Source of the DNA: Agapetus fuscipes
Lineage: Eukaryota > Arthropoda > Insecta > Trichoptera > Glossosomatidae
DNA: 64,000 nucleotides
NCBI GenBank assembly: GCA_951799405.1
Contig: OX637339.1
Coordinates: forward strand, 3,782,001 to 3,846,000
Direction of reading: 5' to 3'
In this document: positions 43,086 through 52,818 of the stretch, piece after piece
Numbering within the stretch: the stretch's first letter is position 1
Layout: every line of letters starts with the position of its first letter
Translations under genes and position numbers: made by a program
Notes under the pieces: model-generated
Databases searched by the model: none
Seen by the model: only the letters and a program-made list of their open reading frames with translations
Told to the model about the DNA's origin: nothing

Positions 43086-44575
43086 TGGAACCCTTTAGAT
43101 TTAAACCAGAAATTAGAACGAGGAATTAGTTTAGTTTCATAGAAATTTGCACTGAAGCTGTCACAATATTTAAAAATTAGTTTGCACAAATATAAATAAA
43201 AAAGCTATGTCAACTTGCATTAGAATTGTCGATTATGTAAAATTGGCACTTGTAGGTAGGTAGGTATCTATAATTTGGGGTCAGAAATTTTATTATTGTC
43301 GACTGGCCTCACAACAATAATAAATTAATTTAAAATGCAAAAAAAAACATTAAATACCTACCTACTATGTTGTATAATAGATTAGATGCATTTTCACAGC
43401 ATTAAAAAAAATACAAAGTAAGTAAGTAGAGGTTATCATACTGCATTGGAATTTTTCTGAGAATATTGAAAGTTATTTTAGCAATACTGCAAAAATTACA
43501 CAATAATCTAGGCATGCAATTCTTATCAATTGTGCCTACTTTGATTTATAGAAAAAAGTACACGTGTTAAATGTAGACGCGTGGTCACAGCTACGAAAAT
43601 GTATGAGTTTTAAAATGTTTGATTTCATGATTGATGTAAGTAGGGTGACAATAATGCCATATAATGTAAATTTTACAAAAAATATTCAGCGTACAGAATT
43701 CTTCCAAAATAATGTTTCCAATATTTCTATCATTGAAATACCATTTCATTGCGATCAAAATGATGGTAGATGAAATAAAGAAGATAATATCATTAAATAG
43801 GTTAGTTTCTATGTTTACTAATACAGTAATTTATTTATCAAGGTATAACAAAATCCATAAAACATGTATCAAATTCAAACGTTTATGTATATTTCATACT
43901 GCTTTTTTCACAATAGTTATAGTTAATTTTAAGAAATGTATGTCAATTCCATGGACTCCAATGAAAACATAATGTAAAAGGGGTAAGTAATTCAAAAGTC
44001 TTTTCTTTGAGATTCATTTTCTATCATAATTTATCTGTGAAAAGCAAAATTACGCTTCAAGATTCCACACCGATTTTTAATATTGAATGCTGCAGTATTT
44101 GAAGAACTAAAAGCCGAAATAGTGGTAGTGATAAGACAATTTTCTAGGTTAGGATTTTCAAATAATTCAAATAACATTTTCGTGTATTAAACAGTCAATG
44201 TCAATAGCTAAATTGAAAACAAATTATCGTATGTACACAATATGTACACCATTGGTCCGGTTTCCAAATGTAATAAGCATTCGAAATTCAAACTTTTGAA
44301 TAATTTTGGCGTACGTGACTTGCGACGAGCGTCTAATGGTAGCGAAAATACATGCATACCTCGTGGTATATATACCCTAATTTCATGTACATAGAAAACA
44401 ATTTTCACACATATTGAATGAAAAATACATTCATCAATGAATACACAGACTGAAAAAGAAAAAAAAACTCGTATATTTGTTACATAACACTTTTTTTTAA
44501 ATGCTATCACGCGCGATGTCAAACAGAAATAAATTTTAAAATAGACGTGTAGTAGAGGCAGAAAAGTTAACTTAC
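43086..44575. other. Intron DNA, unassigned
   Basis: About 1.5 kb next to the first exon of the cueball-like gene, AT-rich and nearly free of recognisable repeats, unlike the rest of the intron. Confidence 0.4.
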
Positions 44576-44645
44576 CCCAGGCTCTGGTTGATGTAAATAA
44601 ACTAAAAGTAACACTTAATAAAAACACACACAATAACTTTGGCAT
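44576..44645 (-). CDS. cue: cueball-like protein, exon 1 (signal peptide)
   Basis: Starting at the ATG at 44645, 23 codons encode MPKLLCVFLLSVTFSLFTST followed by RAW: a basic start, a hydrophobic core and a small-residue end, a textbook signal peptide. The exon stops after TGG G at a perfect donor (GTAAGT). Spliced to 1093-1495 the sequence reads TRAW-DLAITVNDQIEF, where the conserved aromatic-acidic start of cueball proteins follows the signal peptide. Reading on past the donor gives a low-complexity frame that is not protein-like. The link between the two exons over 43 kb rests on phase and protein logic. Confidence 0.7.
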
Positions 44646-44830
44646 TCTTGAGTAAATTAATTAAAATATGTTAAATTAAACTAAGCAGGCTATTTTCCCC
44701 CGAACAACTTTTTGAAGACCATCTGACAGCCAGCGTTCACGTAACACCCGACCGCGCGCAAACGTCAAAACGTGCGAAATGAAATTTGGCTGCGAGAGAT
44801 GTACCTACTGGCAGTACTTGGGCTGCTAGG
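44646..44830 (-). promoter_or_regulatory. Candidate 5' UTR / promoter of the cueball-like gene
   Basis: The stretch 44700-44830 is richer in GC and CpG (CACCCGACCGCGCGCAAACG, AAACGTGCGAAATG) than the surrounding intron and repeat DNA, and lies just upstream of the signal-peptide exon. No TATA box stands out. Confidence 0.4.
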
Positions 44831-45410
44831 GATGGACAAAACGATACTTCAGATATTTAGTCCAAATCAACCTAATAAATTTGCTTATAAATCTACAACG
44901 ATATCGATGTAAAACGGTTTATACTGCTTTTTTTTTTGTATTTCTACAACTTGGAATAACCATGAAATAGTTCAGAACAAAAATGTAAGAAAAAAATGTA
45001 GGTAACATCACTTTGCTGACTCGCTAACCAAAAATATTTTTAGTAAATGTTCCGACTACATTTAATTTAGTCGTCACAAATGGACTCTACACGTAAATAG
45101 ACATAGACAAACTATTGGCGTCACGCTGCCAGGTTGCTAGGGAAAATGTAAGCAAATATTTTGTTTTTGTTACAAACGACTGTCTCATGCAAGAGTGACT
45201 TATGCCCTTTGAAAAAAAAGTTCTAAATTCAAAATGCGCGGCGTTAATTAGATCAAGCTATATTTGAAAAACTAGAAATAAAACCAATTTTGTTTAGAAT
45301 ATTTTTTATTTTGATTATTGATTACGTTGCTTACGAAATAGGTCGTGGTTTTATTTTTTCTAATAAAAAAAAGTCGATTTTTAATAATAATAGTATTTTT
45401 TTAAATTTTA
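44831..45410. other. Intergenic, unassigned apart from a Rep-E relic
   Basis: ACATAGACAAACTATTGGCG, CCAGGTTGCTAGGGAAAATG (45099-45150) resemble Rep-E. Confidence 0.4.
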
Positions 45411-45697
45411 GGATGATTTATTTGGTGAGCGCTGTTTTTGTGTGTATCACACCTCAAGAGCCCTCTGCGAGCTTGGTCGTCGCTGTAGAAAGCGCCAATT
45501 CTCAAGCAAGACCCAGTTGTTGTAAGGTTGGATGGGCCTTTCAGTGACCGGTCTTTGGTACAGGTTTATGAAATTTTCAACTCAGCGAAGAGCACATTCG
45601 AAATATAAATGGTATATTTTTGTGCTCCGCCGGGTTCCAAATCCACAACCTTCCATTTACGAGTCCGAAGTGTTGCCACTGGACTACGGACCGGTCC
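45411..45697 (-). mobile_element. SINE-B with a trace of the 5S junction
   Basis: Full body and tail. Beyond the head, GGACCGGTCCAAGAT keeps the first bases of the 5S-tRNA linker and then diverges, suggesting truncation within the 5S head. Confidence 0.75.
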
Positions 45698-45818
45698 AAG
45701 ATCTTTCTATAGATGCCATACCCAGTACCCACATATTATCAAATCTAGAATAATTATTATAATTTTATTACTAGCCCTTATAGGTGCCTTTATATTATTA
45801 TTTATTATTACAGCTCAG

Positions 45819-46250
45819 ACTTATAGGTTGGTATGAGGCTGACCACCCATACAGTAGAAAATGGTTAACTTTGCCAATGTCACTCCTGTGTCAGGAAAGG
45901 TCGGCAAAATTTGTAGGGTTTATGTTCATTTGAGGTTTGGATTTTATTTGTATGTATATAGGTACACATTCAGCATTTGTAAGCGCGAACTACACGTGTT
46001 TGTTTGTAAGCATGCATTTGATATGAGCTTTAAATGTTAAGATAACTTTGAATAAGAGTTTTAACCTTACACGGCCGGCTGATGATGCTGGAGTGATGTT
46101 TTCCGGGATCTGTTGCCGTGGTTTGTGGGAGCTGGAACTTCCGGACGTTTCGCCCATTTCTACGATGGGCATCTCAGCGTGAAGTATGATGATGATGAAG
46201 ATCTTGATGAGAACTGTGAGGTAACTTTGCAACTTTGATTATTATAGTGT
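45819..46250 (+). repeat. Rep-A copy split by fold-back-type element H1b
   Basis: 5' and middle part 45819-46050, end 46222-46250 (TAACTTTGCAACTTTGATTA). TAACTTTG occurs on both sides of the insertion (46043-46050 and 46222-46229), an 8-bp target duplication. Confidence 0.75.
46051..46221 (-). mobile_element. Retroelement H1b, single-arm relative of H1
   Basis: On minus: CACAGTTCTCATCAAGATCT, a degenerate hammerhead core (CTGA-GA with one base missing, then TGCCCATCG...ATGGGCGAAACGTC), CCCGGAAAACATCACTCCAG and the 3' end AAAACTCTTATT. It is the monomeric form of the H1 unit, which shows that the inverted dimer at 38031 is a derived structure. Confidence 0.7.
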
Positions 46251-46421
46251 TTTCCAATTTGTGGGCTCCGAAGCCTTACTTTGGGAAATCGCGTGCCCCC
46301 CCCCCCGATCGACTATACCATTTTGGTGGTTGGAAACCACTGGTCTATGGCACAAGGGGATCGCCCATAAAAAATTTCAATCTGTACAGCGGTCGAAAAT
46401 CAAAAAGGTTAAAAAACACTG
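46245..46421. mobile_element. Possible hAT-like MITE
   Basis: AGTGTTTTCCAATTTGTGGG at left and GGTTAAAAAACACTG at right are inverted and resemble CAGTGTTTxxxAACC ends of hAT elements. The left end is mutated and no 8-bp duplication is visible. Holds a C13 run at 46302. Confidence 0.4.
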
Positions 46422-46798
46422 CTATAACTATTAACACCTATATAAAATCCAAAATAGTTAAGTAGATACTTATTGATTAGAAGTCAAAAATATAATGAGG
46501 TCCGTACCTACGTAAATATGCATAGACAATATTGTGTCGTCACCCAGCGGGGTTCAAATGCATACAATTATTTTGTTAGTGGTTGCTAAGGACGGCAATC
46601 CCATACAAGACTAATGTTGTTTTGCCGAGAAAAAGTTCCAAAATCAAAATTGTTCCGACCTCATTAAAAATTGAAATCTAAACCGTAAGTTTTTTTAATC
46701 GACTAATCAAACCAAAGAATATACGTAATTATTTACTGTCAACTTGTTTATAAACAAGTAAGTATATATATCATTATTTTATTATACTTAAGTAGGTA

Positions 46799-47966
46799 GG
46801 GGAGACTGGTATAAAATGATCCCTCAGAGTAAAATGATCCCTTCAAGTTTCCACGAATCTACTAACGCCATCTAGAAAACAATGAATGCATTACGTCTGA
46901 CATGTGTCAAGTTCGCACAGGTAGTTATGGCGGATCGAATGCTAGCGTTGTCAGCGAACTGTTAACGAAAAATTGGAATCCGTTGATTTTTTCTAAGGTA
47001 AGGGTCTTTTTGAGAGCTGTTATATAAATGAAGATGTGTGTGTTCGTATTTCCTGTGGTATATTAGCATTTCTCTGCCATTCAACTATTGAAATTCACAT
47101 TGTATCGGTTCGAATTGTTTCGTGTGAGGCAATTTTTTGATTTGAAATATAAAAATATCGTTTGGGGTAAAACGATTCCGTAGTGTGTGTATAAAACGAT
47201 CCGGGGATCATTTTACCTCAACACTTTTTTTTTGTTGTTTTAGATGCCACGTAGGTACATACAAACGTAAGACAAACCGTCAGAATTGGGCAGTTAGAAT
47301 GCACTTTATATGGTGCCGTATATTTGTTACATAACAGATGTAGAAAAAGGTACACCATATAAAACGGCAGCTAGAGTCCATGCGGTGCCAGTCATGGCTC
47401 TAAAAAGAAGAGCAAAATGTACCAATAAAAGCGCTACTGGATGTGGAAAAGTATTAGGTAGCAGGACAAGAAAAGGAAGATACCACAGCATGACCTTTCT
47501 GATACGGACGAAGATGCTGAAAATGATGTTCTGTGCATGTATTGCTGCTCACGATATTCAAAGTCAAGTGGGGAAGGATGGATACAGTGCTACCAATGTA
47601 AAAATTGGGCTCATGAACTATGCGCTGGCGTAGACGAAAACGGTACAGATTCTTATGTATGTGATCTAAATTGTACGTAAATAGGAGCATTCGTGACTAC
47701 CACATAATAAAGTTATTTAAAAAAAAAATATCGTATTTCACTTGGGATCATTTTAAACACAGGTGTGTATAAAATGATCCTTTTCTATTGTTTAACAATA
47801 TTACTTCCAAAAAATGCTTAAAGCAGCTTTACTCAAATATTTTATTCTAGCAGTTGTAGAAAAAGGGCCATAGTTTCATTACACATTAAAGAAATAAACA
47901 ACAGTCCTTTAAATTTTAAATGAATTTCATTTTTTGTTAAAGGGATCATTTTGTACCAGTCTCCCC
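46799..47966 (+). mobile_element. pogo-like DNA transposon remnant (1168 bp)
   Basis: Inverted ends GGGGAGACTGGTATAAAATG and CATTTTGTACCAGTCTCCCC, flanked by TA on both sides (46797-46798, 47967-47968). The phrase AAAATGATCC/GGATCATTTT recurs near both ends, like subterminal binding sites. The interior retains transposase pieces but the catalytic domain is deleted. Confidence 0.8.
47240..47688 (+). pseudogene. pogo/jerky-type transposase remnants: HTH piece and PHD-like zinc-binding piece
   Basis: The frame from about 47310 includes GTPYKTAARVHAVPVMALKR, the expected helix-turn-helix of pogo/Tigger transposases. After a frame change (about 47490) another frame reads DLSDTDEDAENDVLCMYCCS, then RYSKSSGEGWIQCYQCKNWA, then HELCAGV and YVCDLNCT, ending at a stop at 47680. 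The C-x2-C ... C-x2-C-x4-H-x2-C ... C-x3-C pattern looks like a PHD-type zinc finger, as known at the end of some of these transposases. The DDE domain between them is missing. Confidence 0.65.
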
Positions 47967-48054
47967 TACTTATTGACGAATCTTGTTTGTATTATTGTAG
48001 TCATGATAATAATGAAGAATAGAAGCGTCACAGCACGTCACAACGGCCCGCAAT

Positions 48055-48470
48055 TAATCTACACATATTGTGTAACATCTTGCCTGCGGTATCCCTGAAA
48101 GGGGTCGCATGTGGCGATTCGGGGCCTATTTATTTTTACGGGTAAGGGGGCCGGCCTAGCACACCAACCACTTTCAGTTTTGAAGTGGGGGTTCCCAGCT
48201 CCCCAGGGGGGCAGGGGCTGGTTTTCGTTTTTTGTAAAGGCTGAGTACACCTTGCAATTGTATTTATTTTGGGATTGAAATAAACACCGAAACAGGAAAT
48301 CATTTCTGACACCCTCGGTGGAGATTTAATCCGTGCTCTCGGCATGGAATGCAAGCATTCTATACCAACTGAGCTATCGACCAGATCTTTACGAGCTTTA
48401 TCGTCGCTACAAAGCGCCAATTCTCAAGCAAGACCCAGTTGCTGCAAGGCTGGATGGACCTTTTGATGCC
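48055..48470 (-). mobile_element. Heterodimeric SINE: truncated SINE-B joined to full SINE-C
   Basis: On minus the 3' part of SINE-B (48470-48385) passes through AAGCTCGTAAAGATCTGGTC into SINE-C (48384-48055), which is full length here with the complete middle block. It therefore represents a dimer without the internal deletion of 15481 and 17393. Confidence 0.75.
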
Positions 48471-48654
48471 ACAAATCAAATAAAAACAATACAAATACAT
48501 CAGATTGAAAAATGAAATTTATTTACAATCTTCCATTTATTCCTTCAAGAATCTAGCCAAAAAACCTTTTCAAATCTTTGTATGAGTAGTACCTATACAC
48601 GGTTTAAAATTAATGTAGACGACAACTAAATGAGGGTGCTATTACGATTTTAAG

Positions 48655-48961
48655 GCTTGTTCGCACAAGGCCACTATTTTAGTCGAGTACCGAGTAGTTT
48701 AGTGGTGGGCGGGGCCACAGAGTATGTAGGTTTATAGAGAGCGGTCTTAGAACAAAAAAAATGTAACCAAGTAGTATTATTTTTATATGAAACGATGGAT
48801 AGCGCCAGTAATTACCCTACGTGTCTAGACAATACTAAATCATACTTGGTTACATTTTTTTTGTTCTAAGACCGCTCTCTATAAACCTACATACTCTGTG
48901 GCCCCGCCCACCACTAAATTACTCGGTACTCGACTAAAATAGTGGCCTTGTGCGAACAAGC
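48655..48961. mobile_element. Long-arm fold-back MITE (307 bp)
   Basis: The left arm (GCTTGTTCGCACAAGGCCAC ... AAAATGTAACCAAGTA, about 130 bp) and its inverse at the right differ by only a base or so; a ~50-bp spacer lies between. No transposase; target duplication unclear. Near-perfect arms suggest recent mobility or arm conversion. Confidence 0.8.
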
Positions 48962-49126
48962 TTTTAGTGCCTTCAAGCTGCTATCATTTACGTTTATTAC
49001 TTTTTATTTCTTCAATTAAATACTTCTTAAATTTTAGCAACTCTGCTAACTTCACATTTACTATCAAAAGTGACGTTATACAAAATGGCGACTTTAGTTC
49101 TGATTCCCGCCACTTTCATTTTAAAC

Positions 49127-49417
49127 CAGCGGTCGCCAATCTTTTTGACCTCACGGACCAGTTAATTCATAATTTAAATCCCGCGGACCACTAATAGGAT
49201 TTTTTAAGTGTAAAATATATTTATAAAAAAAAATTGTGATCAAAGAACACACATAAAATGTACCTAGTTAATAGTTTTTATAACTTGTCACGTATTGTTA
49301 TGAATTGAATCATGTTTTAATGCATCTTAACTGAACATGATGAATAAGTAAGTATATTCCACATTTTTCTGCGGACCAGCGAAGTTTTCTCGCGGACCAC
49401 CACTTTGGCAACCGCTG
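49127..49417. mobile_element. hAT MITE (291 bp)
   Basis: Ends CAGCGGTCGCCAAT... and ...TTGGCAACCGCTG; TTTTAAAC repeated at 49119-49126 and 49418-49425. Internal GCGGACCA words recur in both halves. Confidence 0.9.
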
Positions 49418-49664
49418 TTTTAAACCATGTAGGTAATATTATGGTGTTTTGTTTGAGCCAATTATGGACTCCACGCAAATTTGACTATAACTTTTTTCTT
49501 GTATACTTCTTGTACACTTGTATAGAATTGCAGTCCCTAGCAACATAAAAGAAAAATATTGGATTGCCTTTTCCCTAGCAACCCGGTCAAGTGTAGTCAC
49601 ATTTTTTTTTTAATTATTTAAAATTTCCACTGGCTTTAATTTTTGTTGCATAAAACATAGAAAA

Positions 49665-49880
49665 CATTGTCGGTGTTATAGCCGCGGGGATCAAGACAGG
49701 TTATTTGGAACCGGATAACGCTGGTTCGAATCCCGCGACGATAACTTCGACCCTGGTTCAACAGATGCCGTTGCATGCACAAAAACTTCTGCTTTCGCAT
49801 GAAGACAACTGGCCAGGTAAAATAGGTTGGTGGATTGCATTCCTTTCCACAAATCTATTTAAAAAAAAAAAAAAAAACCT
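49665..49880 (+). mobile_element. SINE-D
   Basis: Near-identical to 11227-11425 over 200 bp; A-rich tail at 49860-49880. B box GGTTCGAATCCCG. Confidence 0.75.
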
Positions 49881-50480
49881 CCAAAGTGTATATTTTCGAA
49901 AATGCAAGCGAAAGGTTCACCAACATCATAAAAATGTTTTTTATTAGGGGGGTGCTTTTTTAAATGTAGACTCGATCAACCCTTATTGAGGGTTATTAAT
50001 CGTAGAATACAAAAAACATACGTACCGTATTGTATACGGCTCGAAACTTTTTTTTTCAGACATGAAAACAAGAATAATAATAAACTTCAAATCATATAAT
50101 ATGACAACTTATCAGCTGTGGAACAAGAAATAATATTTTCAAAACTGAATTTTCTGCATAAACTAGCAGACAAAAATTGTTATTATTGCATTTCAATGTT
50201 TTGCAACCGAATGACGTCAGAAGTGATTTAATTGGGAATTAATCTCCTTCTTTTCAGATTATATATTAAAAAACTGAACATTACCTAAAATATAAAGAGC
50301 CCTGAAAGTTTAAGAAATAAAACAATACAATTTCTCATCCATTTTGTAAAAAAATAACAAGTAGAACGTTGTTAAGTTGTAAACAAATCATTTAATTAAT
50401 ACGGCTCACATAGAACATAAACTATTTGTAATTAATTAAATAAATACACTGTTTAAATTCACTTTTATTATTTTAACTAT

Positions 50481-50524
50481 GTCAAACGTTTTCGCCTAAA
50501 AAGGCATCCTCAGGACAATGACAA
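50481..50524 (-). ncRNA. Hammerhead-like motif, left arm of H2
   Basis: On minus: TTGTC, CTGAGGA, hairpin TGCCT...AGGC, GAAA, ACGTT, TGACA. Same layout as the plus-strand copy, with G in place of A at the variable position. Confidence 0.5.
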
Positions 50525-50550
50525 TCTTTGTTGTCATTGTCAATTGTCAT

Positions 50551-50588
50551 TGTCCTGAAGATGCCTTTTTAGGCGAAAACGTTTGACA
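50551..50588 (+). ncRNA. Hammerhead-like motif, right arm of H2
   Basis: TGTC (50551-50554), CTGAAGA (50555-50561), one extra T, GCCT...AGGC hairpin (50563-50574), GAAA (50575-50578), ACGTT, T then GACA (50585-50588). TGTC pairs with GACA as stem I; AACGTT is self-complementary and could serve as stem III between two molecules; predicted cut after position 50584. Confidence 0.55.
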
Positions 50589-50991
50589 TAAGTAGTTAAA
50601 ATAATAAAAGTGAATTTAAGCAGTGTATTTATTTAATTAATTATACAATGGACTTTTACTGTGTAAACCACCAAACCCTGAACAATATAAACTATTTGGT
50701 TTAATTCTTATACATTATAAAAAAAAAACTTTTTTTTGTTTTTGAAAAATAAAGTTTCATTGTTCCCACATTTCATGTTACTGTTAGGTATTTTTTTTCT
50801 ATTCACACATCATGAATATTTTTGCGCTTGATAAGATTCGGCTCATTTGTGGATCTGCTCCACAATGATCCGCTGAAACACACACTTGTCATTTTGAACT
50901 GACCCAGTCGGGTTGGTTGCATCAATTTGCCGGTGGTTAATTAACAAAAAAATGCCTATTACTCATTAAGTAATAATCCTCTCCGTGAAAT

Positions 50992-51096
50992 ATGAAAAGT
51001 GGTAGTCCCAACAAGAAGTATGACAGGATACAGCGCGATAGAAACAGCCCGGAATCGGATGTTCACTCCTTGAACAGCAGAGAAACTGCCAGTGTG
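50992..51096 (+). CDS. SPoCk: SPCA-type Ca2+/Mn2+ ATPase, candidate exon 1a
   Basis: From the ATG at 50992, 35 codons (MKSGSPNKKYDRIQRDRNSP ... LNSRETASV) lead to a good donor (GTAAGT at 51097) in phase 0, matching the phase of exon 2. The piece is hydrophilic and basic, as expected for the variable cytosolic N-terminus of this pump. Drosophila SPoCk is known to use alternative first exons that change the N-terminus and cellular location. Assignment is by position, phase and splice site, since N-termini of SPCA proteins are poorly conserved. Confidence 0.6.
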
Positions 51097-51325
51097 GTAA
51101 GTTGTCAAACATATCGATTTTGTTATTATGGAGTGATTTCGCGTATCGATCTTTCTGGCTGGCTTCTGACGATGAATAGACGCTTGTTCGTGATGTCGGA
51201 AGCATTTATTTCCATGTATCCATTGTCATTGAAGGGCTCTTTTCAAATTGTTTATAATTATGGCAAATGGCAAACCGAAGTTTGATTACTGTTATTACGC
51301 CGCGTTTGCACGAATACCAGGCCAT

Positions 51326-51390
51326 CACGTGTGGTTTGCGCCTCACCACACTCCTCTCTGCCATTCACGTAGGACACCATGTCGGAAGAG
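51326..51390 (+). promoter_or_regulatory. Candidate alternative promoter and mini first exon (1b) of the SPCA gene
   Basis: A GC-rich patch (51297-51380) contains an E-box (CACGTG, 51326-51331). ATG TCG GAA GAG at 51379-51390 is followed by GTAGCA, a possible donor in phase 0. Spliced to exon 2 this would start MSEEHSSGS. It could equally be untranslated promoter sequence. Confidence 0.35.
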
Positions 51391-51721
51391 GTAGCATTTC
51401 ATTAAAATCATATAAATAATTAAAAATTACCCACTCACTCACTTTTGAATAACCCTTAATAATTAGTGGTTATAATATGGCCTACAAACTTCTTTAAAAC
51501 ATTGCACTGTTAATAAATTAGTTAAAACTCATTTAATACTAAACTGTCTTATACAAATTTGCTAAAACTCTTTTGTACGGAACCCGGTTAGTTTCAAGTT
51601 AACTTTCGCACAATGAAAAAACTTATTTTCTAAAGAAACCAAACCATCTATAATAAGGAAATATGAATCATCATTTGTGACTTATATTTCAGTGTTGAGT
51701 CTTGTGTCTAAATCTGTATTC

Positions 51722-52150
51722 TTCACTTGAAGTGGGGGTTACCCAGCTCCCGAGGGGGCTGGTTGTCATTGTGAAGGCTGAGTACACCTTGCTGGTATTT
51801 ATTTTGGGTTTGGAATAAACACCGAAACATGAAATCATTTCTGACACCCTCGGTGGGGATCAAACCCTTGCTCTCGGAATGGAATGCAAGCAGTCTACCA
51901 ACTGAGCCACCGACTGAACTTTTAACGAGCTTGGTCGTCACTGCAAAGCGCCAATTCTCAGGCAAGACCCAATTGCTCTAAGGCTGGATGGACCTTTTGT
52001 GACCAGTCTTTGGTAAAGGCAATGAATTTTCTAACCCAGCGAAGAGCATTTCTAAAAATATAAATGGTACCTATATTTTTTTTTGTGCATTCAAACCCAC
52101 AACCTTCCGTTTATGAGCACGAAGCGTTACTACTAGACTACTCACTGGTC
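51722..52150 (-). mobile_element. Heterodimeric SINE: SINE-B joined to SINE-C
   Basis: On minus SINE-B (52150-51917, head degraded) continues through AAGCTCGTTAAAAGTTCAGT into SINE-C (51916-51722). Fifth instance of the B-C junction. SINE-C is cut before its 3' block. Confidence 0.7.
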
Positions 52151-52222
52151 CAAATAAAGTAAATAAAAATATTGATTTGAAATTTTAATACATGACGATG
52201 ATTATAGATCAAAAACTTTTGT

Positions 52223-52475
52223 CTAATCTAATCTAATCTAAGCTGCAAAGATATATATCATTTAAGTTTTATATTAAATGCATTCCCACAAGCAGATATG
52301 TATAATTTCGCGCTAACACATACCGCATGTGGACCTACAATATAAAACCCAATCTCAAATGAACATAAGCCTTGCAACTCTTGCCGTCCTTCCCTGAAAC
52401 AGGGGTGACATTGGCAAAGTGAACCAATTTTTACAGTATGGGTGGTCAGCCGCATAACAACCTATAAGTCAAGTT
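52223..52475 (-). repeat. Rep-A copy
   Basis: From CTAATCTAATCTAATCTAAG to CATAACAACCTATAAGTCAA; very close to 37345-37606, including the CATAACAACC variant, so these two share a recent source. Confidence 0.8.
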
Positions 52476-52625
52476 TTGTGAAAATAAAAATAAATAAAAA
52501 ATTGTAGGTATATGTGAAAATAAAAGTTTCAATTTATAATTTTTGGATGAAATTTTTCAAGCAAAACACTGTTTATTTTCACTATAGACTTTATTTAAAA
52601 GATCAAAATCTTTAAAACAAAATTA

Positions 52626-52664
52626 CGAACGTTTTCGACCTAGAAGGTCATCATCAGGTATCAA
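52626..52664 (-). ncRNA. Hammerhead-like motif, left arm of H3
   Basis: Minus-strand mirror of the following entry: TAC, CTGATGA, TGACCT...AGGTC hairpin, GAAA, ACGTTC, GTA. Confidence 0.5.
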
Positions 52665-52676
52665 TATACCTGATAT

Positions 52677-52716
52677 GATACCTGATGATGACCTTCTAGG
52701 TCGAAAACGTTCGTAA
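52677..52716 (+). ncRNA. Hammerhead-like motif, right arm of H3
   Basis: ATAC, CTGATGA (52682-52688), one extra T, GACCT-TCT-AGGTC hairpin (52690-52702), GAAA (52703-52706), ACGTTC, GTAA. TAC/GTA can close stem I, AACGTT can form stem III between two copies, and the base after the last U is C, a permitted cleavage position (after 52712). Confidence 0.55.
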
Positions 52717-52818
52717 TTTTGTTTTAAAGATTTTGATCTTTTAAATAAAGTCTATAGTGAAAATAAACAGTGTTTTGCTTGAAAAATTTCATCCAAAAAT
52801 TATAAATTGAAACAAAAT

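Larger units (their letters stand above)
1496..44575 (-). other. cueball-like intron 1 (about 43 kb), packed with transposons
   Basis: The donor GTAAGT lies just below 44576 and the acceptor TTTCAG ends at 1496. Exon 1 ends with one base of a codon (TGG G) and exon 2 begins AT, giving GAT, so the reading frame is preserved (A-W-D-L-A). No other host exon was recognised inside; nearly all identifiable sequence is repeat. Confidence 0.7.
50429..50686. mobile_element. Fold-back retroelement H2 with two hammerhead-like motifs
   Basis: Arms 50431-50530 and 50541-50641 are nearly perfect inverses. The right side extends with ATACAATGGACTTTTACTGT and GTAAACCACCAAACCCTG. ATAAACTATTTG flanks both ends (50417-50428 and 50687-50698), a 12-bp duplication. 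A related 3' end occurs reversed at 53418-53462. Confidence 0.75.

Noticed and set aside
44208..44645. 145-codon minus-strand frame starting MPKLLCVFLL
   Set aside because: Only the first 23 codons are real exon; the rest lies past a perfect GTAAGT donor and is low-complexity intron.
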